Below the pieces are notes generated by a model. The model searched no databases. It saw only the letters and a program-made list of their open reading frames with translations, and was not told where the DNA came from. The translations under genes and the position numbers were made by a program. A DNA stretch of 44,327 nt from RGIG3102 sp964369915 (GTDB lineage: Bacteria > Bacillota > Clostridia > Oscillospirales > Ruminococcaceae), in the NCBI GenBank assembly GCA_964369915.1, contig CAYJGG010000011.1, positions 1 through 44,327 of the forward strand. Direction: 5' to 3'. Every line of letters starts with the position of its first letter. Within the stretch, counting starts at the first letter, position 1. This document shows positions 1 to 7,366 of the stretch, piece after piece.

Positions 1-9
1 TATAATAAT

Positions 10-35
10 CAAGGAATGGCTTTCGCCATTCCTTG
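10..35 (-). terminator. Hairpin downstream of thioredoxin gene
   Basis: An 11-bp perfect stem (10-20 with 25-35) closes on a four-base loop. It lies 72 bases past the stop codon of the thioredoxin gene. The minus-strand 3' flank (ATTATTATA) is only partly U-rich, so it is a probable rather than ideal intrinsic terminator. Confidence 0.55.
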
Positions 36-106
36 CAATTCATGTATTAAATTAATGTTTCTTTACGAGTAACTATCTATATTTAGCTGTTTAATATAAT
101 TAATAA

Positions 107-586
107 TTAGTAAGTTTTTAAAATTTCAATAACTTCTTCTTCTTTTAATACTTTTCCAAAACTTACAACTTTCTCATTAATAACTAATGCAGGAGTTTGC
201 ATAACTCCATAAGCTGCAATTTTTCCAAAATCAGTAACATGTTCGATTTTAGCATTTACACCAAGTTTTTCAATAGCCTTTGCTGTAGATTCTTCTAATT
301 GATTGCATTTTTTGCATCCAGAACCTAAAACTTTAACTACCATACCACCTTCGCTCGTTTCTGCAGCTTTTTTTGCTTCGATATCAGATACTTTGCACAT
401 ACTTCCACATTCGCATTCTGCCATTTCTTCCCCATCTTCATTTATGATTGAAGACTCTTCACTAGAACAACAACCTGTTTCTTCTTTAACTTCGCTTGAG
501 CAGCATGATGCTTCTTTAATTTCACATGCTCCAGCACAGTCGCATGCAGTTTTTTCTTTTTTCTTGAAAATGTCAAATAATCCCAT
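107..586 (-). CDS. Thioredoxin-family protein (small redox disulfide type) with cysteine-rich N-terminal extension
   Basis: The last 78 residues (82-159) match the short archaeal/clostridial thioredoxin-like family (MTH895/TM0996 type), which has a GCKKC redox centre (here Cys91 and Cys94) and a cis-proline TPAL segment. Its likely role is thiol-disulfide exchange in the cytosol. The first 80 residues are unusual: they open with MGLFDIFKKK and carry ten cysteines in CxC, CC and CxC patterns, suggesting metal or metalloid binding. The start at 586 is preferred over an upstream ATG at 613, because AAAGGA precedes it while nothing resembling a ribosome binding site precedes the longer one. The gene follows the ArsR-family gene on the same strand; in many genomes such pairs flank an arsenite or UPF0718 permease, and none is seen here. 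The metal-binding role is inferred. Confidence 0.85.
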   Translation of the reverse strand: MGLFDIFKKKEKTACDCAGACEIKEASCCSSEVKEETGCCSSEESSIINEDGEEMAECECGSMCKVSDIEAKKAAETSEGGMVVKVLGSGCKKCNQLEESTAKAIEKLGVNAKIEHVTDFGKIAAYGVMQTPALVINEKVVSFGKVLKEEEVIEILKTY

Positions 587-651
587 TGTAACATTTTTCC
601 TTTCTTTTGTCATATTATTTTAATTTTTTGATTAATATTTCAAAGTAATTG

Positions 652-665
652 TCGATAATTATCGA
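652..665. promoter_or_regulatory. 14-bp perfect palindrome, possible operator
   Basis: TCGATAATTATCGA is a perfect palindrome between the ArsR-family gene and the thioredoxin gene, about 65 bases upstream of the thioredoxin start. It could be an operator for the thioredoxin gene. It does not resemble the inverted repeat upstream of arsR (1103-1138), so the two need not bind the same protein. No convincing promoter is seen beside it. Confidence 0.35.
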
Positions 666-675
666 ATAAAATAAG

Positions 676-709
676 TTTTGTTACATCTAGCATTATGAAT
701 GTAACAAAA
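676..709 (-). terminator. Inverted repeat after the ArsR-family gene
   Basis: TTTTGTTACAT and ATGTAACAAAA form an 11-bp perfect inverted repeat with a 12-base loop, starting 11 bases after the arsR stop codon. On the minus strand it is followed by CTTATTTTATT. It may be a weak terminator or attenuator between the two genes, or a second operator, since another ATGTAACAA copy overlaps at 710-718. Confidence 0.4.
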
Positions 710-719
710 ATGTAACAAT

Positions 720-1028
720 TTAGTCGCCACAATTACAGCTTTCTTTAACAGTATTTGGTTGTGTTAAATCTAATAGAATTTTAGCCGCTGTTTGCCTGCC
801 TTCTTCTGAGAGATGATAATGAGTCCATTTGCCTTCATTTCTGCTTTTTACTATCCCAGACTCGCATAAAATCTTCATATGATAAGACATAGAACTTTGT
901 GCAATTTCTGCTTTTTCTCCTAAATCGCAAGAACATTTTTCTCCACTTTTTAATAATTCTAAAATCTTTAATCTTTTTTCATCGCATAATGCTTTAAAAA
1001 TCTTAACATTTTGTTTATGTGATTGCAC
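720..1028 (-). CDS. ArsR/SmtB-family metal-responsive repressor
   Basis: This 102-residue winged-helix protein matches the ArsR/SmtB family in length and fold. The recognition helix region reads IAQSSMSYHMKIL (about residues 42-54). A CSC pair (Cys32, Cys34) precedes DL at the position of the classical ELCVCDL metal-sensing motif, and a CNC pair (Cys98, Cys100) sits at the C-terminus. These suggest arsenite or soft-metal sensing through thiolates. The start is GTG, with AAAGGA 11 bases upstream. A consensus sigma-A promoter and an overlapping inverted repeat lie just upstream (1078-1138), the usual arrangement for autorepression. The downstream thioredoxin gene is the probable regulated partner. 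The exact ligand cannot be read from sequence. Confidence 0.88.
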   Translation of the reverse strand: MQSHKQNVKIFKALCDEKRLKILELLKSGEKCSCDLGEKAEIAQSSMSYHMKILCESGIVKSRNEGKWTHYHLSEEGRQTAAKILLDLTQPNTVKESCNCGD

Positions 1029-1077
1029 CTTTTAATCAGTCCTTTCTATTTTCAAATCAATTTTTCTTAATATATAT

Positions 1078-1106
1078 ATTATATTCTATTTTTTATTAAA
1101 AGTCAA
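1078..1106 (-). promoter_or_regulatory. Sigma-A promoter of the ArsR-family gene
   Basis: On the minus strand TTGACT (1101-1106) and TATAAT (1078-1083) are separated by exactly 17 bases, about 50 bases upstream of the GTG start. It is one of the closest sigma-A consensus matches in the window. Confidence 0.8.
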
Positions 1107-1138
1107 TATCAAATCAGTTTTTTTTGATTTGATATTGA
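1103..1138. promoter_or_regulatory. Inverted-repeat operator overlapping the arsR promoter
   Basis: TCAATATCAAATCA (1103-1116) and TGATTTGATATTGA (1125-1138) form a 14-bp perfect inverted repeat around an 8-base A/T tract. One arm overlaps the -35 hexamer. The ATCAA/TTGAT half-sites resemble published ArsR operators of Firmicutes. A related half-site (TTGATTTGA, 1051-1060 region) recurs in the leader. Autorepression is the likely function. Confidence 0.65.
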
Positions 1139-1141
1139 AAT

Positions 1142-1177
1142 AATAAATGCAGATAGAAAATTCTATCTGCATTTATT
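1142..1177 (-). terminator. Terminator hairpin of the flagellar operon after csrA
   Basis: A 17-bp perfect stem (1142-1158 with 1161-1177) and a two-base gap begin three bases beyond the csrA stop codon. It is the strongest hairpin at the 3' end of the minus-strand flagellar run and separates it from the arsR unit. The U-tract is weak, so part of its role may be 3'-end protection. Confidence 0.75.
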
Positions 1178-1179
1178 TA

Positions 1180-1416
1180 TTATTTAATAATATTATTATT
1201 TTTTAATAAGTTTTTAATATCTGTTATCTGTTCTTTATTTGCAACTGATAACTTATTCACATTAACAGCTTCTATCAATTCTTTTCTTAGAATCTTAACT
1301 TCTTTTGGGGCATCTATAGTTATTTTAACACTATCAGAAGCAATATCCTTTATTGTTATAACAATATTTTCAGCTATCACTATACTTTGCTCTTTCTTAC
1401 GCTGTAATACAAGCAT
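1180..1416 (-). CDS. csrA: CsrA, carbon storage regulator / translational repressor
   Basis: This 78-residue protein opens with MLVLQRKKEQSIVI, the CsrA signature (MLxLxRKxGESIxI), and has the rest of the small beta-strand dimer, including the VKIxIxAPKEVKILR segment. CsrA binds GGA motifs in mRNA leaders and blocks ribosome entry. It is the last gene of the run and starts three bases after fliW. In Bacillus, FliW sequesters CsrA and flagellin sequesters FliW, tying flagellin translation to filament growth. A matching CsrA hairpin is present in the flagellin leader (43958-43979). The C-terminal tail, rich in Asn and Lys, is a little longer than in enterobacterial CsrA (61 residues), as is usual in Gram-positives. 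Confidence 0.96.
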   Translation of the reverse strand: MLVLQRKKEQSIVIAENIVITIKDIASDSVKITIDAPKEVKILRKELIEAVNVNKLSVANKEQITDIKNLLKNNNIIK

Positions 1417-1419
1417 ATT

Positions 1420-1851
1420 TTACCCCTCTTTCGCTAAACTCTTGAATGAATGGCGAAGTGAATACTCATCTGTTTGAAGTATAACTTGAAAAGCTTTTCT
1501 AGTTAAAGCATTAACCACAATTGGGCATTTAAGATTAATAGTAACTTTTTCTATATCATTAGCTAATACGCAAATTACATAAAAAGATAAATCTTCATCT
1601 TTATCTGTTTTTAATTTTTTATAATCTTCTTTTTCAAGTTTTGGATTATAGTCAATATTTAATGCAAAAGGGTTTAAAAGTAAAAATGTTAGATTTTCAT
1701 CATCTACACTTTCAAGTGAAATTATATTCCCTGAATTTTCTCCAATTGGAAGTGGTAAAAATCTTTTATATTCTTCAAAACCAAGAATGCCTTCATCAAA
1801 GATAATTAAATCTTCTTCATTAAATGTTTTGCTTTGTGATGTATCAACCAT
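1420..1851 (-). CDS. fliW: FliW, flagellar assembly factor and CsrA antagonist
   Basis: This 143-residue protein has the FliW pattern: an early FDEGILGFEEYKRFLPLP stretch, LTFLLLNPF in the middle and a CPIVVNALTRKAFQVIL strand near the end. FliW binds CsrA allosterically and also binds flagellin, so it reports the free flagellin level. The ribosome binding site AAAGGA is 12 bases from the ATG. The last codons lie 3 bases from csrA, so the two are probably translationally linked. Its 147-base leader holds a folded element that resembles the flgB leader (1956-1978), which suggests separate control from the upstream DUF6470 gene. Confidence 0.95.
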   Translation of the reverse strand: MVDTSQSKTFNEEDLIIFDEGILGFEEYKRFLPLPIGENSGNIISLESVDDENLTFLLLNPFALNIDYNPKLEKEDYKKLKTDKDEDLSFYVICVLANDIEKVTINLKCPIVVNALTRKAFQVILQTDEYSLRHSFKSLAKEG

Positions 1852-1955
1852 ATTTATTACAATTCCTTTCCACGAGTATTGAAGTTTTTTTTACAACTCT
1901 TTATTGAGTAATAAATTTCACTAAGTAATTATATAGCGACATACTCCAAACTCAA

Positions 1956-1978
1956 AGTTTGAAAATTTAATCTCAAAC
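1956..1978 (-). promoter_or_regulatory. Leader element upstream of fliW, shared with flgB
   Basis: The minus-strand segment (GTTTGAGATTAAATTTTCAAACT) forms a short hairpin and matches the flgB leader copy at 36639-36661 in 21 of 23 positions. Next to it CAAACTTTGAGTTTG makes a second small inverted repeat, and GAGTAT (about 1942-1947) can pair with ATACTC just before the fliW ribosome binding site. It may be a protein-binding site or a regulatory RNA fold; the function is unknown. Confidence 0.5.
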
Positions 1979-1998
1979 CTTCTTCATTAAAAAATACT

Positions 1999-2616
1999 TT
2001 AAGCTTCTGTGTCCAAAATTTCACCTGATAAAAATCTTTTTGCTGAAGATGGTGGAACAAAAATCGGATCTCCAATATATTCAATTTGAACTTCTGGATG
2101 TTGATTTATTACTAATTCAATTGAACCAGGGATAAACTCAACACTTCCTGAATCTATTTTTGCATCAAATAATAATTTATCCATATCATACTGAATAGAT
2201 AATTCTGGAGGAATCCAATCAATATTTGGACCTGTTGTAGGTAGGAATTCAATGCCCACCTGTGTTCCATCTGGCTGCTGTGCTCTGTTAGTAGCTATTT
2301 GTGATAAGGCTTCTGATCCAACAGTGGCTTTTAAAAGCATCTTGCCTTCGCTAGCAAATTGTGCTGTTGCACTGTATGCTGCTTGAGTTCCTGCACTAGC
2401 TGCTTGACTAATAGAAGTTCTAGTTGTAGGAGTTATTGAATTTCTAGCATCAAATGTATCCATTTGTAGTTGAATTGGTCTGCTTTTAATTTGCAGTCCA
2501 CCTTTTTGCCTTGAAATTTCAACTTCGGCTGAGCCACTTCTTCTTTGTAGCTTTGCATCACTTATTTTCATTTCATACTGTATTGGTACAGTAGTAATCT
2601 TAATTAATTGTTCCAT
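1999..2616 (-). CDS. DUF6470 family protein (YviE-like)
   Basis: This 205-residue soluble protein begins with an IKITTVPIQYEMKISDAKL stretch and ends with a strand-rich PEVQIEYIGDPIFVPPS region, typical of DUF6470, whose Bacillus member is YviE. The family is found between flgL and fliW in Firmicutes, as here. Its biochemical role is not established; conserved position suggests a link to filament-junction proteins or to FliW/CsrA control. No signal peptide or membrane segment is visible. The central part (about 60-110) is rich in Ala, Ser and Thr and resembles flagellar secreted-protein linkers. It starts 29 bases after flgL, with an AAAGGTGG ribosome binding site. Confidence 0.8.
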   Translation of the reverse strand: MEQLIKITTVPIQYEMKISDAKLQRRSGSAEVEISRQKGGLQIKSRPIQLQMDTFDARNSITPTTRTSISQAASAGTQAAYSATAQFASEGKMLLKATVGSEALSQIATNRAQQPDGTQVGIEFLPTTGPNIDWIPPELSIQYDMDKLLFDAKIDSGSVEFIPGSIELVINQHPEVQIEYIGDPIFVPPSSAKRFLSGEILDTEA

Positions 2617-2645
2617 TTAATTTAAACCACCTTTCTTTTAATTAA

Positions 2646-3644
2646 TTATTGTACAAAATCAAGTAGTGACGGAGTCAGTATATTTGAACCTATCTTTAAA
2701 GATAAGCTATAAACATAATTTTGATATGTAAAGTTTGTTATCGCTTCTGCTTCATCTATATTAACAGTTGTATCAAACTGTTCTATAATGCTTAAATTTT
2801 CATTTTCTAATTTTGTTTGCGTAGCTTCTAAAAGTTTACTTTTAGTTCCTATTGTTGTTAATTGATTTCTTGTATCATCTGATGATTCTCCAAATCTTGT
2901 CCATAAAGTTTCATATGCTTCTCTATCAAAATCATCAGCTTCTAAAACATCTGCCATTTCTCCTAAAAGAACTAGCATATTTTCTTGTGTTCCATCTGCG
3001 TCTTGGCCAAATCCAACTACATTTATCCCTGGCATTGCCGCATTAAATGCACTAGAAGGCACAACTGCACCGCCTGTAATTTCAAGCCCAAATCCTAAAT
3101 CTATAAATGCTTGTTCTTTTGAAAATTCTTCTAGTTTTGCTAAATCATCAGGATCAGTTGAACTTAAATCAACACCTCTATAAGTAACTACTCCAGCATC
3201 ATCCACATTAAATGGTGGTTCAACAGCATCATTGCCTGCTGCAACATATACATCGCCATAAGTTGTATTTAAAACATTTACCATAGATTTTTGCATTTCT
3301 CTAAATAATTGAGCAAATGTATCTAATTCTGCTTCATTTGTTCCATTGAGAGCTTGCAACCCGTAATTTTTTTCAACTTCTTTTGCAATATCATTGATTT
3401 GAGTCACCACATCTTCTTGAACATTTTGCCAGTGAACTGTTTCCTCTACTGCATTTATATAATCTTCGTTTCTTGCATATCTATTTTCTAAAGTAACCGC
3501 TCTTGCAGCAGCATTAGGATCTTCATATGAGTCTTGAAATCTTCTCCCTGTTGAAACTTGCTCTCTTGCTTGCTCAAGTCCACCTAAAGTTGATTGTAAG
3601 CCCGCTTGATATGTGTTAAACATCATTCCATTTGTTATACGCAT
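2646..3644 (-). CDS. flgL: FlgL, hook-filament junction protein (HAP3)
   Basis: This 332-residue protein has the flagellin-like terminal helices. The N-terminus is MRITNGMMFNTYQAGLQ followed by QVSTGRRFQDSYEDPNAA, matching FlgL heptad segments, and the C-terminus has the IGSNILTPSLLDFVQ coil. FlgL sits between FlgK and the filament and is exported unfolded. It starts 11 bases after flgK, with a clear AGGAG site. Length is in the normal range for the family (about 300-320). Confidence 0.95.
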   Translation of the reverse strand: MRITNGMMFNTYQAGLQSTLGGLEQAREQVSTGRRFQDSYEDPNAAARAVTLENRYARNEDYINAVEETVHWQNVQEDVVTQINDIAKEVEKNYGLQALNGTNEAELDTFAQLFREMQKSMVNVLNTTYGDVYVAAGNDAVEPPFNVDDAGVVTYRGVDLSSTDPDDLAKLEEFSKEQAFIDLGFGLEITGGAVVPSSAFNAAMPGINVVGFGQDADGTQENMLVLLGEMADVLEADDFDREAYETLWTRFGESSDDTRNQLTTIGTKSKLLEATQTKLENENLSIIEQFDTTVNIDEAEAITNFTYQNYVYSLSLKIGSNILTPSLLDFVQ

Positions 3645-3655
3645 AATTTTATCTC

Positions 3656-5224
3656 CTATCTACCAACTACGCCAGTTTGATTAATTAGTTTATCTAATAA
3701 TTCATCCATAACTGTCATGATTCTTGAAGCAGCATTATAAGATTGCTGATATTTCATTAAATCCATTGTTTCTTCATCTTGGTTAACTGAAGAAATCGAC
3801 ATCCTAGAATTTGCAACTTGATTTAAAACAGTTAGATTATTGCTTAATAATGATGATGATGCTTTTCTATCTATTGATTGCACGCTTTGTAGCATATCAT
3901 ACATACTTTGAATTGTGCCTTTATAAATACTTACAGTTGTTCCTGAGCCATCAGGATTTGCAATAGTTACATTAACTTCATCAGATTTTATAGCCTGAAT
4001 CATTTCTAAAATATTGCTATAATCTGTTGAAACATCGCTTTGATGACTTATTGTTAATCCTATATCACCATTCATCCAAGCATCTGCAACTTTTATATTT
4101 TCAGCTGTAAATATAGGAGAGCTATCAGTTGTTTCAAATAAATTTATTTCAGTTATAACATTGCCTAAATCATCTTTTTCACTGTTTAAATAATTTATAG
4201 TAGTAGCGAATTCATTTACAAATTCATTAAACAGGCCTTCATAATATCCAATCCCTCTAATATCGCTTCCATCAAAAACTTCTGATTTATTCATCATATC
4301 AAGTTCGCCTTTTAAAACACCATCTCCAATAGAACTAACTAAGTTTTTAGTGCTTGAAGCTGCTGATGGATCGATTGCATCTGTTATAAAGAATCCTTGT
4401 GGCTCTGTTGTGGAATCAAAAGAAACTTCCCCGCCTTTTTCATTTGAAATTAATGTATGAACTACACCTTCAGTATCAGTAAATGTAACTGTTAACTCTT
4501 CATATGAAGAGCCATAATTTGTGTTTGTTGTTAACTGCACATCTATTGGAAGATATGTTGATAAATCATCTAATAATAAATTTCTTTGGTCTTGAAGTTC
4601 TAAAGCTGGCTGACCTAGAATTTGGCTGTTTTTTATAGAAACATTTAATTCTGTTATTGAATTTATAATTGTATTTATATTTGGAATAGTTGCATCTTCC
4701 ATCTTGCTAACTAAATTATCATAAACATCTTGTATTGCTGAGCCTTTTTCATAAATTTGATTTAGTAAAACTTCCATTGAAGATCTTACAACTGCATCCA
4801 TATTACCAGTAGAAGAGTTTTGAGTTGTTGCCATAGTTGTTAATTGAGAAATAACATCATTTAAAGCAGCTCTAATTCCTTCAGCATCAGTTTCATCAAA
4901 TATATTTCCTATATCTTCTAAAACGGCATCAGTTGCATCAGCTGTTCCCACTTTTGCCATTTGATTTCTATATTGCAAATCAAGGTAAGGATCTCTTATT
5001 TGAGAAATCCCAACCATTTCTACACCCTGACCAACTCTATTATCATAGGCAGGTGCCCACAAGCCAGTAGATGTAGGTGTTATGCTAAGCACATCTAGTC
5101 TTTGTCTTGTATATCCTGTTGTGTTCATATTTGTAAGATTTTGCGCCGCTACATCTATCGCTCTTTGAGTTGCAAGTAATGCACTTTGAGCTGTTGTAAA
5201 TCCTGTAAAGGTTGAACGAATCAT
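3656..5224 (-). CDS. flgK: FlgK, hook-filament junction protein (HAP1)
   Basis: This 522-residue protein starts with the rod/hook-type helix (ALLATQRAIDVAAQNLTNMN then TTGYTRQRLDV) and ends with LMKYQQSYNAASRIMTVMDELLDKLIN, the conserved FlgK C-terminal helix. It joins the hook to the filament with FlgL and is exported by the flagellar secretion system with the help of FlgN. The order flgM-flgN-flgK-flgL is the same as in Bacillus. The central region is variable and beta-rich, as expected. Confidence 0.95.
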   Translation of the reverse strand: MIRSTFTGFTTAQSALLATQRAIDVAAQNLTNMNTTGYTRQRLDVLSITPTSTGLWAPAYDNRVGQGVEMVGISQIRDPYLDLQYRNQMAKVGTADATDAVLEDIGNIFDETDAEGIRAALNDVISQLTTMATTQNSSTGNMDAVVRSSMEVLLNQIYEKGSAIQDVYDNLVSKMEDATIPNINTIINSITELNVSIKNSQILGQPALELQDQRNLLLDDLSTYLPIDVQLTTNTNYGSSYEELTVTFTDTEGVVHTLISNEKGGEVSFDSTTEPQGFFITDAIDPSAASSTKNLVSSIGDGVLKGELDMMNKSEVFDGSDIRGIGYYEGLFNEFVNEFATTINYLNSEKDDLGNVITEINLFETTDSSPIFTAENIKVADAWMNGDIGLTISHQSDVSTDYSNILEMIQAIKSDEVNVTIANPDGSGTTVSIYKGTIQSMYDMLQSVQSIDRKASSSLLSNNLTVLNQVANSRMSISSVNQDEETMDLMKYQQSYNAASRIMTVMDELLDKLINQTGVVGR

Positions 5225-5238
5225 TTTTTTCTCCTTTA

Positions 5239-5685
5239 TTAAACGCTTCTATCGGTTAAAGAGGTTTCAAAAGCTTTTCCTTCATGATTTTTATCATAAA
5301 TTCTTCCTCTTTTATCTAATTCTTTTTGAATATCTTTTAAATTGATTTTAATAACACTATTTACATTATCATTAATCTGCGTAAACATTTGAATTTCTCT
5401 ACTTAAAGCCTCAAAAAGTGGTGCTAATTTTTCTTTATCTTCATCGCCTAATTTTTTTAGTATTTCTCTAAAAGAAAGATCTTTAAAACCTAATTCCTCT
5501 TGAATTAGTTCTCTTTTTTTATCTAGCCCTTTAATCATTAAAATTAATGATTGCTCTTTTTTCATGCATTCATCAATTGTTGCGGTTCTATTATGACTAG
5601 CAGCGTTTAATTTTATAGTAGCAATTGCTGTTAAATCTTGAAAAACTACAATTAAATCTTCGATAATTTTTTGAAATTTTTCCAT
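5239..5685 (-). CDS. flgN: FlgN-family export chaperone
   Basis: This 148-residue protein is almost entirely helical and charged, with the FlgN layout: about 95 residues of coiled coil, then a C-terminal SVIKINLKDIQKELDKRGRIYD segment. FlgN binds the C-termini of FlgK and FlgL and escorts them to the export apparatus. Its place between flgM and flgK supports the call. The C-terminal FETSLTDRSV tail is probably disordered. Confidence 0.85.
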   Translation of the reverse strand: MEKFQKIIEDLIVVFQDLTAIATIKLNAASHNRTATIDECMKKEQSLILMIKGLDKKRELIQEELGFKDLSFREILKKLGDEDKEKLAPLFEALSREIQMFTQINDNVNSVIKINLKDIQKELDKRGRIYDKNHEGKAFETSLTDRSV

Positions 5686-5700
5686 AAATTTCTCCTCTAC

Positions 5701-6000
5701 TTATAGCCCTAGTATTTTTTTAGCAATCTCTTGAGCGTCAATTACATAGCTATTACTATGAACAGCATTTTTTAATTCTGTTAATTTTTCTTCGCTAGTT
5801 GTATTACTTAGCGATGCAATTACTTTAGTAGCTAATTCATCACTAACAATCTTTTCATCTTCTATTTTACTTTGTGAAGAAATGACAATTTCATCAAACT
5901 GCCTCCCTTGATTTTTCTTCACAGGAGCTGCTTGATTTTTCATATTTGAAACTATTTTATTTTGCGAATGATTGTATATTTTATCTATTGAAATACTCAT
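5701..6000 (-). CDS. flgM: FlgM, anti-sigma-D factor
   Basis: A 99-residue protein (101 if the upstream ATG is used). The second ATG is preferred because GGAGG lies 7 bases before it, whereas it nearly abuts the first. The N-terminus is polar and disordered, and the C-terminal half (IVSDELATKVIASL then SYVIDAQEIAKKILG) matches the sigma-binding helices of FlgM. It holds sigma-D inactive until the hook is finished. A sigma-D promoter lies directly upstream (6031-6057), giving feedback. Confidence 0.9.
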   Translation of the reverse strand: MSISIDKIYNHSQNKIVSNMKNQAAPVKKNQGRQFDEIVISSQSKIEDEKIVSDELATKVIASLSNTTSEEKLTELKNAVHSNSYVIDAQEIAKKILGL

Positions 6001-6030
6001 ACTCATTCCTCCAATTCTTTACTATATATA

Positions 6031-6057
6031 ATATCGACTAAAATATGAAAAAATTAA
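6031..6057 (-). promoter_or_regulatory. Sigma-D promoter of flgM
   Basis: On the minus strand TTAATTTT (6050-6057) and GTCGATAT (6031-6038) are spaced by 11 bases, matching the sigma-D/sigma-28 pattern TAAAGTTT-N11-GCCGATAA. The same architecture recurs at fliD and flagellin. The -35 overlaps the stop codon region of the nucleotidyltransferase-like gene. Confidence 0.8.
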
Positions 6058-7199
6058 GTGTTTTCTTCATTATTTTTATTAATTTTATCAATTAAATTAT
6101 ATTTTACATTTTTAACTTTTCTTTTTAAAAAATTAATTTGTTTTTTTATGTAATTTTTAATGCTTATAAAAACTAATTTTATTCTTTTTGCTATTATTCT
6201 TGTAAATCTTGATATCCTATAAAACATAAGTAACTTCGGCTTTTTTTCTAAAATCGGATATAATTCTTTCATATATTCAAGTTCTGGAAAAAGCCATTCG
6301 CTTAATTGACTTTTTTCTTTTTTATCTTTTATTTTTTCTTCTTTAATATTTAAAGATAAAAGAGTATCTGCAAAACTAGTCCCTTGATTTCCTTTTGTTA
6401 ATATATATCTTTCAAGGGCTTTATAATCAGAATCTTCCGTCGGAAAAAATGATTTTCCAAACCAGAAATCTAAAAGTTTCACTATATAATCATTAAATTT
6501 AAATAATTTTAAAGACTCTAAAGATTTCTTTACAACTACCATATTGATATCTGTGCCTTGCCTTCTTTGAAAATAATATAAGTCTATTAAGCTAGTAAGA
6601 TTTAAGTTTTTCAAATAGAAATCTTGGGCAATTTTTGAAACAAGCCATATATATGTTTCTTCTACTTCCATTTCATGAATAAACACATTATTACGCTTTA
6701 TTTTGTACATCGAAATAGGTTTTGCAAAATGTTTTTTTAATTTTTTATCGCTAAAATCAATTTTAGTAACAATTTTAAAAAAAATATCTTCATTTAATTT
6801 ATAGTATAATTTTTCTGTTTTACTATTCTGTTTTACAAACTGAAAGCCCTGTGATATTAAAATTTCTTGAACCTGACTCTCTTTAGAACTCTCGATAAAT
6901 ATTTCAATAGTGTCGAATGCTCTCATATGCGTTTTTGGATAATATTCTCTAAAAGTATATCCACCTAAAACCATACTATGTATGCGCTTATTATCAAAAG
7001 CATCTAAAACTAATTTTAAAACAACTGGAGATTTTTCATCTCTTTGTATGGCAGTTTTATAGCTATTTTCAACATCTTTTTTCCAATCGCCTTTTAAATC
7101 TTGCCCTATAATAGCATAAAATAAAAGATTTTGAACACCTAAATTTTCTGCCATTTGATTTATTTGTTTCCATTGAGGATTTAAGTTCCATTTTGGCAA
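6054..7199 (-). CDS. Nucleotidyltransferase-like protein (NTP_transf_5 type), possibly catalytically altered
   Basis: At least 381 residues. Residues 78-103 resemble the core of the NTP_transf_5 family: a GG pair (79-80), YYP (86-88), Arg93, then an acidic strand. Where the family normally has Asp-x-Asp, I read Thr97-Ile98-Glu99, with Asp96 nearby, so metal binding is probably altered. The C-terminal 60 residues are strongly basic. Such proteins are often found beside surface polysaccharide or flagellar genes, but no substrate is known. The only canonical in-frame start is TTG at 7199, which has no ribosome binding site. The frame stays open to 7293 with family-like sequence (YEETCFISSISAII), and AAGGGGG there suggests translation begins near 7274 at a non-canonical codon. 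Its place between fliT-like and flgM is not standard. Confidence 0.65.
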   Translation of the reverse strand: MPKWNLNPQWKQINQMAENLGVQNLLFYAIIGQDLKGDWKKDVENSYKTAIQRDEKSPVVLKLVLDAFDNKRIHSMVLGGYTFREYYPKTHMRAFDTIEIFIESSKESQVQEILISQGFQFVKQNSKTEKLYYKLNEDIFFKIVTKIDFSDKKLKKHFAKPISMYKIKRNNVFIHEMEVEETYIWLVSKIAQDFYLKNLNLTSLIDLYYFQRRQGTDINMVVVKKSLESLKLFKFNDYIVKLLDFWFGKSFFPTEDSDYKALERYILTKGNQGTSFADTLLSLNIKEEKIKDKKEKSQLSEWLFPELEYMKELYPILEKKPKLLMFYRISRFTRIIAKRIKLVFISIKNYIKKQINFLKRKVKNVKYNLIDKINKNNEENT

Positions 7200-7283
7200 T
7201 GTTGTTTGATTTATTATCGCTGAAATTGAGCTGATAAAACAAGTTTCTTCATATTTTCTATTACTTCTTTCTATTTTAATCAG

Positions 7284-7291
7284 CCCCCTTC
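7284..7291 (-). promoter_or_regulatory. Ribosome binding site that argues for an upstream start of the nucleotidyltransferase-like gene
   Basis: The minus strand reads GAAGGGGG here. Nine bases downstream lies an in-frame ATA (7272-7274) and three bases downstream an in-frame ATT (7278-7280); no ATG, GTG or TTG is in a suitable place. Using ATA would add 25 residues to the protein. Confidence 0.5.
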
Positions 7292-7332
7292 TTTAAATAA
7301 TGTAATATTTTAACTTAGTATAACAATAAGTA

Positions 7333-7361
7333 TAAATCCCCTATTAATTTTAGGGGATTTA
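7333..7361 (-). terminator. Hairpin after the fliT-like gene
   Basis: An 11-bp perfect stem with four G-C pairs in a row (TAAATCCCCTA with TAGGGGATTTA) and a 7-base loop lies directly after the fliT-like stop codon. On the minus strand it is followed by TACTTATTGTTATAC, a moderate U-rich flank. It probably ends or attenuates the fliD-fliS-fliT unit before the next gene. Confidence 0.6.
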
Positions 7362-7366
7362 CACTA

